The position numbers and the translations under genes were made by a program. This document shows positions 16,166 to 25,532 of a stretch of 44,350 bases of DNA, in pieces. The DNA comes from Acidaminococcaceae bacterium (GTDB taxonomy: Bacteria; Bacillota; Negativicutes; Acidaminococcales; Acidaminococcaceae). The stretch lies in the NCBI GenBank assembly GCA_017554485.1, contig JAFZIG010000040.1, forward strand, positions 1 to 44,350. The letters are read 5' to 3'. The stretch's first letter is position 1. Each line of letters opens with the position of its first letter. The notes under the pieces are model-generated. The model had not been told where the DNA came from. It saw nothing but the letters and a program-made list of their open reading frames with translations, and did no database searches.

Positions 16166-16480
16166 TGTGAAGAGAAGAGTACGCAGAGGAAACTGCCACA
16201 GAGAGCTTTCATACCGGTGCAAGAAAGCGCAGGGAACTTTGCCGAAGATGGCCTTGGAGCTGATTGGTCGAAGTCATTGAGACCGTCCGGGCGCACCCGT
16301 TACAGTGCTGGGGTATTCAAGGAACGATCCCGCGTACCCGAGAAGCTAATTTGGATTTACATTTGCTGCTCGCGGTATTCAGGAGTTTCCCGCGTACCCG
16401 AGGAGGCCGGCCGCGCGAGCGTCCGGTAAATATGGGTGGTAACACGATGCTTTCGTCCCATTGGGGCGGAAGCATTTTTT
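16166..16480 (+). ncRNA. T-box leader, methionine specifier (tRNA-Met sensing)
   Basis: Stem I begins GAAGAGAAGAGTACGC, with an AGAGAG segment, a distal GCTTTC/GAAAGC hairpin carrying GGTGCAAG, and the specifier side GCCGAAG-ATG-GCC, which presents a Met codon. A stem III-like hairpin (CCGG..CGC-GCGA-GCG..CCGG, ~16408-16427) precedes the T-box sequence TGGGTGGTAACACGA. The terminator is GATGCTTTCG.CCC / GGGGCGGAAGCAT followed by TTTTTT (16446-16480). Uncharged tRNA-Met should favour antitermination and expression of the methionine genes. A ~40-base unit is duplicated inside (16307-16346 and 16368-16407). Confidence 0.88.
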
Positions 16481-16601
16481 AGTTTCCAATCTTTGTTGTG
16501 GTGTCAGCTGAAGGCGCAACGCCATGACAGGAAGTATATCATCCATCGTTTAGAAAACGTTACAAGGCAAAACATATTACAGCCGTAAGGAGGAAACCAA
16601 T

Positions 16602-17525
16602 ATGCCGTTAAAAATCACGAACCAGTTGTCCGCAGTAGAAAACCTGCTGCAGGAAGGCATCATTGCCATTACGGAGGAGCGGGCTACGACCCAGGACATC
16701 CGTCCGCTGAAGATCCTGATCCTGAACCTGATGCCCCTGAAGAAACCCACGGAGCTGCAGTTGCTCCGTTTGTTAGGCAACAGCCCCCTGCAGGTGGAAG
16801 TGGACTTTGCCCGTACGGTTTCCCACGAGACCACGCACACGGACAATTCCTATCTGGACAAAGCCTATCTTGAATTCAAGGATGTGAAAGACAACCGCTA
16901 TGACGGTTTCATCATCACCGGGGCGCCGGTGGAGTGTTACGAGTTTGAAGAGGTGGACTACTGGGACGAACTGGTGCAATACATCGAGTGGGCGAGGGAT
17001 CATGTTTTTTCGGTGTTCTCCCTCTGCTGGGCCGCCCAGGCCGTGCTCTATTATCACTACGGTGTAAAGAAACACGTACTGCCCCGGAAGCTTTCCGGCA
17101 TCTACCCCTACGGGCTGACGGTGAAGCATCATCCGCTGCTGCGGGGTTTTGATGACCGTTACTTCATTCCCCAGTCCCGGCACACGGACATCGACCATCA
17201 GGCGGTGGACGCCACGGAGGACCTGCAGGTGCTTTCCCGTTCCTACGAACGGGGCATCAACATCTGTTGTACTAAGGACATGCGGCGGGTCTTCGTGCTG
17301 GGTCATTTTGAATACGACCGGGATACCCTGGCTAATGAGTATATCCGGGACAAGAAGAAAGGGATGGACCCAGACCTGCCGGAATATTACTATCCGGACA
17401 ACGACAGCACCGAGCAGCCGGTATTCAAGTGGTGCAGCTACGCGCACCTGTTTTACAACAACTGGCTGAACACGGTGTACCAGGAAACGCCCTACGATTT
17501 AACCACGCTGACGAAGCGATGTTGA
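16602..17525 (+). CDS. metA: Homoserine O-acetyltransferase (MetA family)
   Basis: Activates homoserine for methionine synthesis. 307 residues, full length for MetA. Catalytic Cys142 sits in SLCWAAQA; HFEYDRDTL supplies the His/Glu pair; PLKILILNLMPLKKPTE is the family signature. Residue 111 is Glu (GAPVE), the position known to select acetyl-CoA (Glu) over succinyl-CoA (Gly) in this family, so O-acetylhomoserine is the expected product despite the family name. That agrees with the O-acetylhomoserine sulfhydrylase encoded next. ATG has AAGGAGG eight bases upstream; transcription is controlled by the T-box. Confidence 0.95.
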   Translation: MPLKITNQLSAVENLLQEGIIAITEERATTQDIRPLKILILNLMPLKKPTELQLLRLLGNSPLQVEVDFARTVSHETTHTDNSYLDKAYLEFKDVKDNRYDGFIITGAPVECYEFEEVDYWDELVQYIEWARDHVFSVFSLCWAAQAVLYYHYGVKKHVLPRKLSGIYPYGLTVKHHPLLRGFDDRYFIPQSRHTDIDHQAVDATEDLQVLSRSYERGINICCTKDMRRVFVLGHFEYDRDTLANEYIRDKKKGMDPDLPEYYYPDNDSTEQPVFKWCSYAHLFYNNWLNTVYQETPYDLTTLTKRC

Positions 17526-17634
17526 CGGAAGTCGCAGTAACAAAGGCTACGTAAATTTTGTATCACATTAAACCGTTTTATCATTCGCAGGGATGCGAAG
17601 CAAAATATAAATAAAATTTAAAGGAGAGATAATC

Positions 17635-18921
17635 ATGACGAATTACAGATTTGAAACATTACAGTTACACGTTGGACAGGAACAGGCAGATCCGGCAACC
17701 GATTCCCGGGCGGTTCCCATTTACCAGACTACTTCCTATGTATTCCATAACAGTCAGCACGCGGCGGACCGTTTCGGACTGAAAGACGCGGGCAACATTT
17801 ACGGACGCCTGACCAATTCCACCCAGGACGTGCTGGAAAAACGGCTGGCGGCACTGGAAGGTGGCAGCGCGGCGCTGGCCCTGGCTTCCGGCGCGGCGGC
17901 AGTGACCTACGCGATCCAGGCTTTGGCGGCTAACGGCGGCCATATTGTAGCCCAGAAGACCATCTACGGCGGCAGCTTCAACCTGCTGGCCCACACTTTA
18001 CCTCAGTATGGCATTACCACGACTTTTGTGGATGCCCATAATCTGGAGGAAGTGGAAAACGCCATTCAGGAAAACACCCGGGGCATCTATCTGGAGACCC
18101 TGGGCAACCCCAACAGCGATATTCCGGATATCGATGCCGTTGCGGCCATTGCCCACAAGCACAACCTGCCGCTGGTCATCGACAACACCTTTGGCACCCC
18201 GTACCTGATCCGCCCCATCGAGCACGGCGCAGACGTGGTGATCCATTCCGCTACCAAGTTTATCGGCGGCCACGGCACCACTCTGGGGGGCATCATCGTG
18301 GAAGCCGGGAAATTTGACTGGAAGAAGAGCGGTAAGTTCCCCAACATCGCAGATCCGAATCCCAGCTATCACGGCGTTTCCTTCTACGACGCGGTGGGAC
18401 CGGCAGCGTTCGTAACTTATATCCGCGCCATCCTGTTGCGGGACACCGGCGCCTGCATTTCGCCCTTCAACGCCTTCCTGCTGCTGCAGGGAGTGGAAAC
18501 CCTGTCCCTGCGGCTGGACCGTCATGCGGAAAACACTAAGAAGGTGGTGGAATTCCTGAGCAAGCATCCGCTGGTGGAAAGCGTAAGCCATCCGTCCCTG
18601 CCGGATCATCCGGATCACGCCCTGTACGAGAAATACTTCCCCAACGGCGGCGCTTCCATCTTTACCTTTGAAATCAAAGGCGGGCAGGAAGAAGCCTGGA
18701 AGTTTATCGACAACCTGAAGATTTTCTCCCTGCTGGCCAACGTGGCCGACGTAAAGAGCCTGGTGATCCATCCGGCTTCCACTACTCATTCCCAACTGAC
18801 GGAAGCAGAACTGAAAGACCAGGGGATCTCCTCCAGCACCATCCGTCTTTCCATCGGCACAGAGCACATTGACGACATCATAGAAGATTTAGAGAATGGG
18901 TTCAAGGCTGTGGGGAAATAG
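17635..18921 (+). CDS. metY: O-acetylhomoserine sulfhydrylase (aminocarboxypropyltransferase)
   Basis: PLP enzyme that makes homocysteine from O-acetylhomoserine and sulfide. 428 residues, the typical MetY length and longer than cystathionine gamma-synthases. Cys/Met metabolism signatures include the N-terminal FETLQLHVGQEQADPAT, YGRLTNSTQDVLEKRLAALE, DNTFGTPYLIRPIEHGADVV and the PLP lysine Lys208 in HSATKFIGGHG; the C-terminus has VIHPASTTHSQLTE. It is 109 bases after metA with no terminator in between (only a short TTCGCA/TGCGAA hairpin without a T run), so it is in the T-box operon. AAAGGAGAG precedes the ATG. Confidence 0.96.
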   Translation: MTNYRFETLQLHVGQEQADPATDSRAVPIYQTTSYVFHNSQHAADRFGLKDAGNIYGRLTNSTQDVLEKRLAALEGGSAALALASGAAAVTYAIQALAANGGHIVAQKTIYGGSFNLLAHTLPQYGITTTFVDAHNLEEVENAIQENTRGIYLETLGNPNSDIPDIDAVAAIAHKHNLPLVIDNTFGTPYLIRPIEHGADVVIHSATKFIGGHGTTLGGIIVEAGKFDWKKSGKFPNIADPNPSYHGVSFYDAVGPAAFVTYIRAILLRDTGACISPFNAFLLLQGVETLSLRLDRHAENTKKVVEFLSKHPLVESVSHPSLPDHPDHALYEKYFPNGGASIFTFEIKGGQEEAWKFIDNLKIFSLLANVADVKSLVIHPASTTHSQLTEAELKDQGISSSTIRLSIGTEHIDDIIEDLENGFKAVGK

Positions 18922-18981
18922 ATGCAAAAGAAAAAATAAGGCAGTTATGTCCGGCGGCATTATCAGTGCGGTAACAGATTA

Positions 18982-19009
18982 CCGGCTGAAAGTCGCCGGC
19001 TTTTCTTTT
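18982..19009 (+). terminator. Terminator after metY
   Basis: CCGGC (18982-18986) pairs with GCCGG (18995-18999), then CTTTTCTTTT. A competing CCGGCG upstream (about 18950) could extend the stem. Confidence 0.6.
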
Positions 19010-19138
19010 ACGGGAGTTGCGTTGCGTACCTGGTCCGGTACAGACGGAGCATAAAGCCGCCGCTGTGAGATAGAGACGCAGTGCAGGGCGTATTGTCATA
19101 GATAATCTGTATACAAATTATTGTAAACTTTAGAGATT

Positions 19139-19147
19139 TGGTATAAA
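19139..19147 (+). promoter_or_regulatory. Possible extended -10 promoter for the 19353 gene
   Basis: TGGTATAAA is an extended -10; TTGTAA lies 15 bases upstream of its hexamer. It would give a ~200-base leader. I see no c-di-GMP riboswitch consensus in 19150-19352. Confidence 0.4.
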
Positions 19148-19352
19148 ATATATCCATAATAAAAGAAGGGCAGAAGTGGAAAATAGACTTTTCAGTCATC
19201 CATTTCTTTGTATGACAACCGCTGTGGAAGAAGCGGCCAGGGTCAAATCATTGCCGGCAGAAGGACAGAATATATGACGAAGAAGAATAAAATATAAAGC
19301 CGTAACACTGATTGCAGGCGATGCCGTACGTTTAAGAGCAGGAGGATCGGAA

Positions 19353-22300
19353 ATGAACCCCACAGAGAGATTTTATTTTGACCAGAGGACCCAGGAAATA
19401 CTGGAGGGCCTGACGGTTCCGTTTGCCATTTACCAGTACATTGACAAACGGGTGGTGACGGTGGCTCTCTCCCAAGGCTTTTGTGATGAATTCGGTTTTA
19501 AGAAGCTGGAAGACGCATATCGCGCCATGGACACCGATATGTATCACGGCACCCATCCGGATGATAAGCCCCGGGTGGCGGAGGCCGCGTACCGTTTTGC
19601 CGCCTTTGACGCGCCCTACGATATTGTGTACCGTACCCGGACGTTAAAAGATGAGGATTATGTTATCATTCATTCGTACGGCAGGACCATCTATCCGAAA
19701 CCGGAAGTGCGCCTCTGCCTGGCCTGGTATGCCCATGAGGGCCGTTGCGTACAGGGGCAGGATATGTATGAGAGCGTCCTGAACCAGACCCTGGACCGCT
19801 TTTTGACAGAAGAGAGCCAGTACCGGGGCAGGTATTTTGACCACCTGACCGGGCTGCCCAATATGACATATTTCTATGAACTGGCCGAGGCCGGGCGTAA
19901 AAGGATGCGGGAACAGAAAACCGGTTCCGCCATTCTGTTTTTGGACCTGACAGGTCTGAAAGCATTTAACCGTCGGTACGGTTTCTCCGAGGGCGACCGT
20001 CTGATCCGCGCTGTGGCGGCTATTCTGGCAAAGCATTTCAGCAGTGAAAACTGTGCCCGTTTTGCCCAGGATCATTTCACCGTTTTCGCTCCGGAGGAGG
20101 GACTGCGGGAGCGGCTTGACGCGGTGATCAAAGAATGCGCTGAGGCAAACGGCGGGAAAACCCTGCCAATTCGAATCGGGGTCTATCCGGACCGGATCGA
20201 AGCCGTGGAGATCGGCACGGCCTGCGACCGTGCCAGAGTGGCGGCGGACATGCAGAAAAAGATCAAGGAGTCTTACTATACATTTTTTGACATGGATATG
20301 ATGGCGGAGGAGAAAAACCGCCAGGAAATCATCGATAACCTTGACAAAGCCATTGAAGAAGGTTGGATCCAGGTGTATTACCAGCCCATCATCCGCTCCA
20401 CCAACGGCAGGGTCTGCAATTTCGAGGCGCTGGCCCGCTGGCATGACCCGGTACGGGGTATGCAGATGCCCTCCTTGTTTATTCCGGTGCTGGAAGAAGC
20501 CATGCTGATCCATAAGCTGGACCTGTGCGTGGTAAGGCAGGTGTTGAACGGCCTGAAAGACGCCGAGAAACGATGTATACAGGCTTTGCCTGTTTCCATT
20601 AACTTTTCCCGGGCGGACTTTGACGCCTGTGACCTGGTGCAGGAGATCTGCACCCTTGTGGAGGAAGCGCAGGTTGACCGGAAGCTGGTTATTATCGAAA
20701 TCACGGAAAGTATGGTGGGCAGCGATTTTGCCTACATGAAAGAACAGATCGAACGTTTCCGCGCCCAGGGGTTCCAGGTATGGATGGATGACTTTGGCAG
20801 CGGGTATTCTTCCCTGGATGTACTGCAGAGCGTTAAGTTTGACCTGATCAAGTTTGACATGGGCTTCATGCGGCGGCTTGATGAAGGGGAAAACGGGAAG
20901 GTCATCCTCCGGGAAATGATGAAGATGGCTATTTCCCTGGGGGTTGATACTATTTGTGAAGGCGTGGAAACGGCAGACCATGTCCGTTTTCTGCAGGAAA
21001 TCGGGTGTTCCAAGCTGCAGGGTTTCTATTTTATGAAGCCCGCGCCGCCCGATCAGATTCTGGAAAGATACAAGGTAAAGAAACAGGAAGGCTTTGAAGA
21101 CCGGCAGCAGTCCGCTTATTATGACACTATGGGACGGGTCAATCTCTATGACCTTTCCTTCCTTGCCAACGTAGACGACAGTGTTGCCAGGAAAACCTTT
21201 GATACCGTTCCTATGGGTATCATGGAATTCGACAGCGACGGCGACAAAGTTAAGTATGTCCGCAGCAACCAGTCTTTCCGGGATTTCATGAAACGGGCGT
21301 TCCGCCTGGACCTGTCTGATCCGGATCGGGAATATCCTGTTCAGAAAGGCGGCCACGGCTCCGATATCATGAAAGCCATGGAACAGTGCCGTACCAATGA
21401 AAACCGCGCATTTATTGACGAAGAACTGGAAGACGGTTCTGTTCTTCATTCCTTTATGCGGCGGATCGTGCAAAATCCCGTGAATGGAAAGGAATCCTTT
21501 GCGCTTGCGGTGCTTTCCGTCACCCCGCCGGACGAGAACAAAAAGTATGCGGAAATCGCCAAAAGGCTTCAGCAGGAAACCGTATCCTTAGGCAGGATCG
21601 CCGCCTTGTCTCCGGACTACATCGTTCTTTACATGATCGATCCCGAGACGGGCCATTATACCCAGTACGACGCCTCGAAGGCATATGAAGATGTCGGCCT
21701 GGCCAAGCTGGGCGAAGATTTTTTTGCTGATGTTCAGAAAGACTCCCCAAAGGCAATCGCTCCGGAAGATCTGGAACGGCATCTGCGGGTCCTCACGAAA
21801 GAAAACATGCTGGCTGAGATCCGTAAAGAAGGTTCCCTGATCCATAATTACCGGATGATAATGGACGGAAAACCCGTACCGGTCAGCCTGCGTGCCACGC
21901 TGATCCGGGAAAACGAAGGAGAAAAGATCATCCTCGGCATAACCAATGACGAGGAGGAATACCGGCGCAAACTGGAAAAAGCCTACAAACAGGCCAGCGG
22001 CACCGCCACCATTTATACACACATTGCCCATGCGCTGGCCCGGGGATCCACCGATCTGTACTACGTGAACATGGAAAACGGCGATTATATAGAATACCAT
22101 ACCGATGACGAGAAAGGCGTGCTGAATGAGGCCCGGAGGGGCACCGAGTTCTTTGAAGAAGTGAAGAAGGAAGCGAAGATTTACGTGCACCCGGAGGATC
22201 AGGAGGCCACTCTAAAAGGATTGGATATCCGGCATCTCACAGAAGCGCTTGATAAAAACAAGGTGGTTGAACTGACCTACCGCAGGATCATGGGAGACGC

Positions 22301-23321
22301 TACGTTCTATGTGCTGATGAAGATCTCCCGCATGGAGGACGACAAGCGTTTTATCGTCATCGCTGTTTCGGATATCGATGAACTGATGCAGAAGCGCCGG
22401 GCGGAGGAACGGATACAGGAAGAGCGTATCGTGTACGCCCGCCTCCACGCCCTTACAGGCAATTTTATCGTCGTATACGTGGTGGACCCGGAGACCGATA
22501 ACTACCGTGAATTCTCTGCTACTTCCAATTATGAAGAAGGGTTTAGGCAGGCGAAGGAAGGCAATGACTTCTTTACCACCGTCCGGGAAGCGGCCCGTAA
22601 GTTTAACTATCATGAAGATTTGCCCCGGTTCCTCACGGCCTTTACCAAAGAGAACATTATGGCGGAGATCGGACGCAGCGGCATCTTTACCCTGGGTTAC
22701 CGCTTTGTCATGGAAGGAAAGCCCATTCACGTGCAGCTTAAAGCCGCTATGGTGGAGGAAAAAGAAGGCCCCCGCCTGGTCGTCGGCCTCAACAATATTG
22801 ACGCGCAGGTACGGCAGGAAGAGGAACTGGAAAACCGTCTGGCGCAGGCGCAGAACCTGGCCAATGTCGACGCACTGACAGGGGTCAAAAACAAGCACGC
22901 GTATTTTGCTGAGGAAGCGCGGCTGGACCATCAGATCGCGGAGCATGCCCAACCGCCGTTTGCCGTCGTGATTTTGGATGTGAACGATTTGAAGAAAGTC
23001 AATGATGAATTTGGCCATCAGGCAGGGGACCAGGTTATCCGGGATGCCAGCAAAATCATCTGCGATATCTTCAAGCACAGCCCCGTCTTTCGTATCGGCG
23101 GCGATGAGTTCACGGTAATCGCGCAGGATAAGGATTATACCCACATGGAAGAGCTGATTGGAAAAGTGAGAGATCACAATGCAGAGGCATCCCGTACCGG
23201 CGGGATCGTGATCGCCTGCGGCATGGCAAGATTTGAAAATGATGTGTGCGTGGCCTCCGTGTTTGAGCGCGCGGATCATACTATGTACGAAAATAAGACT
23301 AAGCTGAAAGCTGATAGTTGA
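19353..23321 (+). CDS. Large c-di-GMP protein: PAS - degenerate GGDEF - EAL - repeated sensor modules - GGDEF
   Basis: 1322 residues, no membrane helix. Order: PAS-like (~1-125); degenerate GGDEF (~155-305; motif reads AQDHF at 238-242, probably inactive or GTP-sensing); EAL phosphodiesterase (~310-560; EAL at 358-360, ITES, DDFGSG from Asp479, CEGVET), which looks intact; PAS (~585-710); three tandem ~130-residue sensor repeats (~730-860, ~880-1010, ~1020-1150), each with YxVxxExGxYxEY-like, DFF..V, PEDxx.L.. and YRxxM-G blocks; C-terminal GGDEF (~1160-1320; intact GGDEF at 1249-1253, no RxxD site). It can in principle both make and break c-di-GMP. AGGAGG before ATG. Confidence 0.92.
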   Translation: MNPTERFYFDQRTQEILEGLTVPFAIYQYIDKRVVTVALSQGFCDEFGFKKLEDAYRAMDTDMYHGTHPDDKPRVAEAAYRFAAFDAPYDIVYRTRTLKDEDYVIIHSYGRTIYPKPEVRLCLAWYAHEGRCVQGQDMYESVLNQTLDRFLTEESQYRGRYFDHLTGLPNMTYFYELAEAGRKRMREQKTGSAILFLDLTGLKAFNRRYGFSEGDRLIRAVAAILAKHFSSENCARFAQDHFTVFAPEEGLRERLDAVIKECAEANGGKTLPIRIGVYPDRIEAVEIGTACDRARVAADMQKKIKESYYTFFDMDMMAEEKNRQEIIDNLDKAIEEGWIQVYYQPIIRSTNGRVCNFEALARWHDPVRGMQMPSLFIPVLEEAMLIHKLDLCVVRQVLNGLKDAEKRCIQALPVSINFSRADFDACDLVQEICTLVEEAQVDRKLVIIEITESMVGSDFAYMKEQIERFRAQGFQVWMDDFGSGYSSLDVLQSVKFDLIKFDMGFMRRLDEGENGKVILREMMKMAISLGVDTICEGVETADHVRFLQEIGCSKLQGFYFMKPAPPDQILERYKVKKQEGFEDRQQSAYYDTMGRVNLYDLSFLANVDDSVARKTFDTVPMGIMEFDSDGDKVKYVRSNQSFRDFMKRAFRLDLSDPDREYPVQKGGHGSDIMKAMEQCRTNENRAFIDEELEDGSVLHSFMRRIVQNPVNGKESFALAVLSVTPPDENKKYAEIAKRLQQETVSLGRIAALSPDYIVLYMIDPETGHYTQYDASKAYEDVGLAKLGEDFFADVQKDSPKAIAPEDLERHLRVLTKENMLAEIRKEGSLIHNYRMIMDGKPVPVSLRATLIRENEGEKIILGITNDEEEYRRKLEKAYKQASGTATIYTHIAHALARGSTDLYYVNMENGDYIEYHTDDEKGVLNEARRGTEFFEEVKKEAKIYVHPEDQEATLKGLDIRHLTEALDKNKVVELTYRRIMGDATFYVLMKISRMEDDKRFIVIAVSDIDELMQKRRAEERIQEERIVYARLHALTGNFIVVYVVDPETDNYREFSATSNYEEGFRQAKEGNDFFTTVREAARKFNYHEDLPRFLTAFTKENIMAEIGRSGIFTLGYRFVMEGKPIHVQLKAAMVEEKEGPRLVVGLNNIDAQVRQEEELENRLAQAQNLANVDALTGVKNKHAYFAEEARLDHQIAEHAQPPFAVVILDVNDLKKVNDEFGHQAGDQVIRDASKIICDIFKHSPVFRIGGDEFTVIAQDKDYTHMEELIGKVRDHNAEASRTGGIVIACGMARFENDVCVASVFERADHTMYENKTKLKADS

Positions 23322-23453
23322 ACAGCATTCATGAACTTGCAGACAGGCTGAAGGCATAAATCGTTGTTTGATGGTGTGTTGCGCCTGGTTTTTTGCTTCA
23401 AAAAAAGTGTGTGTGGAAATAATAACTTCCCATTTAACTTAATGATTACCAAG

Positions 23454-23486
23454 GTGCGTTCTGGCAAAAGAGGGACGCACTTTTTT
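23454..23486 (+). terminator. Terminator after the 1322-residue c-di-GMP protein
   Basis: GTGCGT (23454-23459) pairs with ACGCAC (23475-23480), followed by TTTTTT. Confidence 0.75.
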
Positions 23487-23514
23487 GTACACTTATTTTG
23501 TATAGTAAATAAGG

Positions 23515-23540
23515 CAAAAAAAGAGCCCCGAACAGGGGCT
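23515..23540 (-). terminator. Terminator of the minus-strand EAL gene
   Basis: Reading the minus strand, AGCCCC-TGTTC-GGGGCT is followed by C and eight T. It lies 58 bases after the EAL stop codon and faces the terminator at 23454. Confidence 0.85.
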
Positions 23541-23597
23541 GCCAGTAAAAGGGCAGGATAAAAACGATAAGAATCCGCGTTTCTTTATGGAAGTGTT

Positions 23598-25532
23598 TTA
23601 CGCGTGCCTTGTATTCTTTTTTAAATAGGCGATGAAGTTTTTGGGAGGGACAGGCCGGGAGAAATAATAGCCCTGCTCATAATTACAACCCATCTCTGCC
23701 AGCGTCTCCGCCATTTCTTTTGTTTCCACGCCTTCGGCCACAATTTCCATGTCCGCGTTCCGGAACATCCGGACCAGGTCCGGAAGCATGGGAGATCCTC
23801 CTTTAAAATAAGATGTGACCAGGCTTATGTCCAGCTTGACCTCGTGGATGGGAAGGTTTAAGAGGCGTACCAGGTTGGAAGTGCCCGCGCCGAAATCATC
23901 CAGGGAGAACCGCGCGCCTTTTTCCTGTAAACGGAGCATCTGTTTCTGGAGCAGCAGCCGGTTTTCCAAAGATGTCTCTGTGATTTCAAAGTCGATCATT
24001 TCCATAGAGACGTTGTGCTTTTCCGCAATGGCGGACAGTTCGGAGGCCAGCTGGTCGTTCATGCACTGGGCCGGGGAAAGGTTTACATTGATCTTCTCCA
24101 GGCCCAGCAGGTTCGGCTGTTCTGTTTCCAAAAACTCGCAGACCCGGTCAAAGACCTGCCGTCCCAGTTCCAGGATGTCGCCGGTGTGTTCCGCTACCCG
24201 GACAAATTCCTGGGGAGGGATACAGCCCAGTTCCGGATCCTTAAAGCGGGCCAGGGCTTCTGCGCCTGTTACCCTCTGTTCCCTGACGGAATATATGGGC
24301 TGGAAATACGCCTCGATGCTATGCTCTTGCAATGCTCTGCTTAAAGCGGTTTCCACCATATCCAGCCGGGAGACTCTCTGCAGGTTTTCTTCTGAAACGA
24401 TTACATTTCCTTGCCGGTTCTCCACATAGGCTTTGGTAAAAATATACGCGATAAAGTCCACGGCTTTGGCGATATCCTTCGGAAACAGGTGGCTTGGCAG
24501 CGCCATGGCGGATATGGAAAGGGAGATTTCCGTATCCTCCGATTTCCAGGAATGGCCGAAATATTCCTCCATGGACCGGAGGATATTTTCTTTATCGTCT
24601 TCAAAGCGCCCCTTCCGGAAAAGCAGGAAGTCCCCGTTCCCGAAATAGAAAACATAATAACCCGGAAAACTGCGTCGCAACCACTGGCCAAAGATGTCAA
24701 GACAGCTGCTCAACTGCTGATGGCCGTACAGGTTTTTGGCAGACATGTAATTGTGAATGGTAGCGACGATGCAGTGGAAAGGCGTGCCTGATACTAGGTA
24801 TTCCGTGCCGATCTTTTCAAAGGCGTCCTTGTTGAACAGATGCGTCTTCTTATCCCGGTACAGGTCCGGGTTCTGGGCCGAAAGGTAAATGAACAGGATG
24901 GCCAGGATGCTGAAATAGCTGGTGACCAGCGTGTTGATGAACTGCTTGCGGAGCAGGATGCCGGCGATGAGCACCATGTTATATTCCAGCATGCTCAGCT
25001 TCAGCCGCAGGTCAAGATGTTTCCACCGCAGGAAAACGCATAACAGGGAAACTGCGATGTAAAAGTATGTACAGAAGTAAATGATGGGATATATTTCGCA
25101 GTTGTAGTAACCCTTTTCCGGTGAGAAATGGAAAATGGTGGCGGTCCAGGGGGTGGAGAGGATCAGGAGGACCGCAACCAGAGCCGGGATATGGGTCAGG
25201 TAGGAGACCCATTTGCCCAGGGCACGGTAACCGTTACATTCCACCGCCGTATAATCGTACAAGGTCCAGCCCCGGATGATGAAACCCAAAAAATAACCCT
25301 GGTTCACCAGGTACATGAGCCATAAGGGGTATTCCGTCCAGATTTCGTTCATTTCACAGGAAATCAGATCAAAGGCGGTCATGGCCAGATTGGCGATCAT
25401 GACTCCCAGAAAACTGTAACTGGAACGGATGGGGAGATTCTTCCGGAAACAGTAAAAAAGCAGCAGGATCAGCTGGATGGGAATGGCTGCAAGAGCGTAA
25501 TCGTAATTATACTGGCTTAGCCATTGGAACAT
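23598..25532 (-). CDS. Membrane EAL-domain c-di-GMP phosphodiesterase with degenerate GGDEF
   Basis: 644 residues. The N-terminal ~240 residues form about seven to eight hydrophobic helices (YALAAIPIQLILLLFYCF, YSFLGVMIANLAMTAFDLI, YLVNQGYFLGFIIRG, HIPALVAVLLILST, IIYFCTYFYIAVSLLCVFL, YFSILAILFIYLSA), a 7TM-like sensor. A degenerate GGDEF region (~255-390; FGNGDFLLF) follows, then an EAL domain (~400-640) with EAL at 425-427, NVNLSPAQ, FEITETS, DDFGAGTSNL and AEGVETKEM, so hydrolysis of c-di-GMP is likely. Start ATG 25532 (MFQWLSQYNYDYA) has AAAGGAGG eight bases before it; the 27 extra codons upstream lack one. Convergent with the large c-di-GMP protein. Confidence 0.9.
   Translation of the reverse strand: MFQWLSQYNYDYALAAIPIQLILLLFYCFRKNLPIRSSYSFLGVMIANLAMTAFDLISCEMNEIWTEYPLWLMYLVNQGYFLGFIIRGWTLYDYTAVECNGYRALGKWVSYLTHIPALVAVLLILSTPWTATIFHFSPEKGYYNCEIYPIIYFCTYFYIAVSLLCVFLRWKHLDLRLKLSMLEYNMVLIAGILLRKQFINTLVTSYFSILAILFIYLSAQNPDLYRDKKTHLFNKDAFEKIGTEYLVSGTPFHCIVATIHNYMSAKNLYGHQQLSSCLDIFGQWLRRSFPGYYVFYFGNGDFLLFRKGRFEDDKENILRSMEEYFGHSWKSEDTEISLSISAMALPSHLFPKDIAKAVDFIAYIFTKAYVENRQGNVIVSEENLQRVSRLDMVETALSRALQEHSIEAYFQPIYSVREQRVTGAEALARFKDPELGCIPPQEFVRVAEHTGDILELGRQVFDRVCEFLETEQPNLLGLEKINVNLSPAQCMNDQLASELSAIAEKHNVSMEMIDFEITETSLENRLLLQKQMLRLQEKGARFSLDDFGAGTSNLVRLLNLPIHEVKLDISLVTSYFKGGSPMLPDLVRMFRNADMEIVAEGVETKEMAETLAEMGCNYEQGYYFSRPVPPKNFIAYLKKNTRHA

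Noticed and set aside
16166..16480. SAM riboswitch in front of metA
   Set aside because: The T-box sequence, the Met specifier and the terminator layout fit a T-box, and no S-box core was recognised.
19150..19352. c-di-GMP riboswitch in the leader of the large c-di-GMP gene
   Set aside because: No GEMM core sequences; only a short CCGCT/AGCGG hairpin is visible.
19644..21473. 609-codon minus-strand frame opposite the large c-di-GMP gene
   Set aside because: Shadow of the EAL/GGDEF coding sequence; no ribosome site or family likeness.
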